64,000 nucleotides of DNA, taken from contig JAUZPL010000010.1 of assembly GCA_030705955.1 (NCBI GenBank), positions 22,895 to 86,894 on the forward strand. Direction: 5' to 3'. Numbering within the stretch: the first letter of the stretch is position 1; each line of letters begins with the position of its first letter. Shown here piece after piece: positions 61,517-64,000 of this stretch. The position numbers and the translations under genes were made by a program. This stretch comes from Bacillota bacterium. Lineage in GTDB: Bacteria > Bacillota > Bacilli > Bacillales > Cytobacillaceae. The notes beneath the pieces were generated by a model, which was not told the DNA's origin, searched no databases, and was given only the letters and a program-made list of their open reading frames with translations.

Positions 61517-62452
61517 CTAAATGATATTTTCTGGCTGGAGTTGACATTGAAATGTACCTTTTTCAATTTGAATGGTGGCATGTTCAATACTAAATTGATC
61601 ATGCAATTCCTTCGTCAATTTTTGAAGCATTTCATCATTATCTTCTATTTCAGTACGAACCAAATGAACAGTTAATGCCGCTTCCGTTGTACTCATTCCC
61701 CATACATGCAAATCATGCACCTCTAAAATAGTAGGCAAATTACTTAAATAGGCTTTAATTTTTTTAATATCAATTCCCTCTGGAACAGCATCAAGCGAAA
61801 GATTGAGGGATTCCTTCAATAATCCCCAAGTACCAAATAAAATAATAATGGAAATCATCAAGCTCACTAAAGGATCAAGCCACTCCCATCCTGTCCAAAG
61901 AATGACAAACCCTACAATCACGACTCCTAACGAAACGACTGCATCAGCCGCCATGTGCAGAAAGGCTGCGCGAATGTTAAGGTCATTTTTTCTGCCTGAC
62001 ATGAAAAGTAAGGCCGTAATCGTATTAATTACAATGCCAATCAGTGCCACAATAATAACCGTTTTTCCTGCAACGGGTTGTGGATTGGAGAAGCGGTGAA
62101 CTGCCTCCCAAGCAATTGCACCAATAGCAACCAATAAAAAAATCGCATTGAATAAAGCTGATAGAATGGAGCTTCTTTTGTATCCATATGTCCGCATTTC
62201 AGATGGGCCCTTTTTTCCAAGCCAAACAGCAATCCAAGCAATAATCAAGCCAAGTACATCGCTCACATTATGGCCTGCATCTGCAAGCAAGGCTAAGGAG
62301 CCTCCTAAAATACCATAAATAATTTCAACAATAATAAAAATACTATTTAAAATAATGCCACATCCGAAGGCAAAACCAAAATTAGCCGGGGCATGACTAT
62401 GTCCATGATGGTGCCCGTGATCAGGATGTTGATGGCTGGAATGTTGTGACAT
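61517..62452 (-). CDS. Cation diffusion facilitator (zinc/cadmium efflux)
   Basis: A 311-residue proton-coupled metal exporter of the CDF family. The N-terminus is His-rich (HQHPDHGHHHGHSH). Six membrane helices follow. The metal-site motifs HxxxD occur in TM2 (DAGHNVSD) and TM5 (HMAADAVVS), the pattern of Zn/Cd transporters such as CzcD/ZitB. The C-terminal ~85 residues form the cytoplasmic dimer domain (EVHDLHVWGM). ATG at 62452 follows AAGGGGAGA; an ATG ten codons upstream precedes it. Its repressor gene lies 70 bases upstream on the same strand. Confidence 0.95.
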   Translation of the reverse strand: MSQHSSHQHPDHGHHHGHSHAPANFGFAFGCGIILNSIFIIVEIIYGILGGSLALLADAGHNVSDVLGLIIAWIAVWLGKKGPSEMRTYGYKRSSILSALFNAIFLLVAIGAIAWEAVHRFSNPQPVAGKTVIIVALIGIVINTITALLFMSGRKNDLNIRAAFLHMAADAVVSLGVVIVGFVILWTGWEWLDPLVSLMISIIILFGTWGLLKESLNLSLDAVPEGIDIKKIKAYLSNLPTILEVHDLHVWGMSTTEAALTVHLVRTEIEDNDEMLQKLTKELHDQFSIEHATIQIEKGTFQCQLQPENII

Positions 62453-62522
62453 CTTTTCTCCCCTTTTCTTTAATTTTGTCATATTATTTTCAGCCGATTC
62501 TTCTTACAATATGAAAAAAAAC

Positions 62523-62897
62523 CTAATTTGTTATTCTTGTTTTCAATTCATCCACATGTGTAAGCGCAATTTGAATTAACTGTTTGACATGGTCATCATC
62601 AAGGTAATAATAAACAAGCTTACCTTCTTTGTGGAATTTAGCTAGACCTAAACTTTTTAAATGACGTAAATGATGGGATGCTGTAGCAGTTGTCGCTCCT
62701 ACAATAGTAGCCACATCACAAACACAAAGCCTTTCTTCAATCGTTAGTGCATAGGCAATTTTCATCCTAGTTTCATCAGACAATGCTTTAAATACAGTAG
62801 CTGCATCATGAAGCTTTTCAGTGGCTAATTGTTTCTGAACTTGTTCTACTTTTTCACTCTCAACACAAGGAATTTCACATATATCGTCCTGCTTCAT
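62523..62897 (-). CDS. ArsR/SmtB-family metal repressor (CadC-like)
   Basis: A 124-residue winged-helix repressor. All four thiolate ligands of S. aureus CadC are at identical positions: Cys7 and Cys11 (DICEIPC) and Cys58 and Cys60 (RLCVCDV). The alpha-5 zinc site is kept as well (Asp101, His103, His114, Glu117). The recognition helix is TTATASHHLRHLKSLGL. It should sense Cd, Pb or Zn and control itself and the CDF pump. The double operator lies just upstream. It resembles B. subtilis CzrA less well because that protein lacks the N-terminal cysteines. Confidence 0.95.
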   Translation of the reverse strand: MKQDDICEIPCVESEKVEQVQKQLATEKLHDAATVFKALSDETRMKIAYALTIEERLCVCDVATIVGATTATASHHLRHLKSLGLAKFHKEGKLVYYYLDDDHVKQLIQIALTHVDELKTRITN

Positions 62898-62912
62898 TCT
62901 GACACCTTCTAT

Positions 62913-62960
62913 TATTCAAACATTCATTTGAATATATCATATTCAAGTGAGCATTTGAAT
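62913..62960. promoter_or_regulatory. Double CadC/ArsR-type operator between cadC-like gene and DUF2071 gene
   Basis: Two inverted repeats lie in tandem: TATTCAAA-6-TTTGAATA (62913-62934, perfect) and ATTCAA-8-TTGAAT (62941-62960). The S. aureus cadO has a TCAAA-N-TTTGA palindrome of the same type. The pair lies between the divergent genes and could control both. Confidence 0.8.
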
Positions 62961-63001
62961 GTCAATTATTTTTTAAAAAAATTGTAGAAAGGAGGGCTTC
63001 C

Positions 63002-63727
63002 ATGGAAGAAGAATTATTCATGACAGAACACCGTCCATACCCACTTCCAAGCACACCATGGATCATGACACAAACGTGGGAACACTTACTGTTTCTCCAC
63101 TGGAGAGTACCCCAAACACTTCTCAGACCTCTTTTGCCGCCCGAGCTAGAATTGGATACATATGAGGGTCATGCTTGGATTAGTGCTCTCCCCTTTCGTG
63201 TAACCCACCAAAAAATGAGAGGACTACCTGAAATTCCTCTATTTAATACCTTTTTGGAGTTAAATGTTCGAACCTATGTAAAATATAAAGGTTTTTCTGG
63301 AGTATACTTTTTCTCACTTGATGCAAACCACCCGCTCGCAGTTTGTGGCGCAAGGGTTTTTTCACTTCCATACAAACATGCAACCATGAAAATGAAGATA
63401 GAAAACCAGTCTATTGCTTTTACAAGCAAACGTATATTTTCTAATAACGGGAGGTTTGATGCAGAATATAAGCCTGTTTCAGAACCAATCTTCACCCTTT
63501 CAGGCACCCTTGATTCCTGGCTTCTTGAACGTTATTGTTTATTTACGAAATGGGGTAAACAACTTTTACAAGGTGACATTCACCACAAAAAGTGGGAGGT
63601 TAGCAAGGTAAAGGTAGCTTTTACGGAAAATACAGTTGGTCCGTTCGGCAGACCAAGCGAACCCCCTTTACTTCACTATTCTTCTATTAAGAAGACATTT
63701 ATTTGGCCTTTGAAAAAAGTGGAATGA
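63002..63727 (+). CDS. DUF2071 (YqjF-like) protein
   Basis: A 241-residue protein of the acetoacetate-decarboxylase-like DUF2071/YqjF family. Typical segments are WEHLLFLHWRVPQTLLRPLLPPELELDTYEGHAWISALPF, given here only in part, then PLFNTFLELNVRTYV and GVYFFSLDANHPLAV. ATG at 63002 follows AAAGGAGGG by 6 bases. The biochemical role is unknown. It is divergent from the cadC-like gene and shares its operator region, so metal-linked control is possible but unproven. Confidence 0.85.
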   Translation: MEEELFMTEHRPYPLPSTPWIMTQTWEHLLFLHWRVPQTLLRPLLPPELELDTYEGHAWISALPFRVTHQKMRGLPEIPLFNTFLELNVRTYVKYKGFSGVYFFSLDANHPLAVCGARVFSLPYKHATMKMKIENQSIAFTSKRIFSNNGRFDAEYKPVSEPIFTLSGTLDSWLLERYCLFTKWGKQLLQGDIHHKKWEVSKVKVAFTENTVGPFGRPSEPPLLHYSSIKKTFIWPLKKVE

Positions 63728-63815
63728 AGAAAAAAACAGAAGGGCCTTCGTAGCGACTGATGGGAAACAACCAAGGGCTCTCAGATTGTCGAGAAAAGGA
63801 TTCGAGACAGTCCCT

Positions 63816-64000
63816 CAGTGACCGTAATCCTCTTTGAAATTGGAGAACGGGCTCTGAGACAGTCCCTCAGTGACCGAAACTTTTTTTGAAATTGGAGAAC
63901 GGGCTCTGAGACAGTCGTTCAGTGACCAAAACTCTTTTTATAATTGGAAAACGGGCTCTGAGACAGTCGCTCAGTGACCAAAACCATTTTTAAAATTGAA
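63816..64000. repeat. 52-bp tandem repeat array B (runs off the window)
   Basis: Units start at 63816, 63868, 63920 and 63972, exactly 52 bases apart, with the same text as array A (CAGTGACC ... ACGGGCTCTGAGACAGTCGCT). A degenerate unit precedes it at ~63764. The array is in the same orientation as array A and continues past the right edge. Confidence 0.92.

Overview
The window is a stretch of a low-GC, Gram-positive, endospore-former-type chromosome from the family Bacillaceae. Gene content and order closely follow Bacillus subtilis (smpB-rnr-est-secG; cggR-gapA-pgk-tpiA-gpmI-eno; clpP; crh-whiA-yvcK-rapZ-yvcI-trxB; the his operon; ppaX-lgt-hprK; yvlD-yvlB; uvrA-uvrB-csbA). It differs from B. 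subtilis in having a glyoxylate shunt (aceB-aceA), unfused hisI and hisE, and several families of intergenic tandem repeats. The genus cannot be fixed from sequence alone; something near Neobacillus, Mesobacillus or Priestia would fit. Almost all genes lie on the minus strand.

Layout. 1-3.5 kb: the tail of a chemotaxis receptor, a triple-PAS sensor kinase behind a terminator-bearing leader, a small lipoprotein and a previously unlisted 28-codon membrane peptide. 3.6-8.4 kb: tmRNA and its partner SmpB, RNase R, an Est30-type carboxylesterase and SecG. 8.5-12.5 kb: a TIM-barrel-like protein divergent from the malate synthase-isocitrate lyase pair. 12.7-19.9 kb: the complete lower glycolytic operon under CggR, with a clear tandem CggR operator. 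19.9-24.5 kb: a glutaredoxin-like protein, sigma-54, a class A penicillin-binding protein and a small membrane protein. 24.8-29.2 kb: a mannose-family PTS operon (IIC, IID, IIA, IIB) fused in one transcription unit with a 2-hydroxyacid dehydrogenase and a KDPG-type aldolase; this is the most system-like accessory cluster. 29.7-32.2 kb: a small membrane protein, a second chemotaxis receptor and tRNA-Arg(CCG). 32.4-37.9 kb: clpP with a CtsR box, then the crh-whiA-yvcK-rapZ-yvcI group and thioredoxin reductase. 38-46 kb: a TPR/HTH protein and the hisZGDBHAFIE operon. 46.3-50.4 kb: a large secreted double nucleotidase/phosphodiesterase. 50.6-55.6 kb: acetyltransferase, PpaX, Lgt, HPr kinase and the yvl envelope cluster. 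56-61.4 kb: uvrA, uvrB and csbA. 61.5-63.7 kb: a zinc/cadmium efflux pump, its CadC-like repressor with a double operator, and a divergent DUF2071 protein.

How it fits together. The window is rich in carbon-flux control. CggR represses the glycolytic operon; HPr kinase and Crh belong to the CcpA catabolite-repression circuit; PpaX removes pyrophosphate made by HPrK; YvcK and RapZ tune metabolism and envelope synthesis; the PTS operon feeds sugar acids or sugars into a KDPG-type aldolase. Quality control forms a second theme (ssrA, smpB, rnr, clpP).

No phage, insertion sequence, CRISPR array or classical defence system was seen. The clearest unexplained signals are three families of intergenic tandem repeats: 20-bp units built on TTTTCGCGGATAAA at two loci, 52-bp units with a hairpin and variable loop at two loci flanking the uvr/cad block, and a degenerate ~22-bp family next to hisE.
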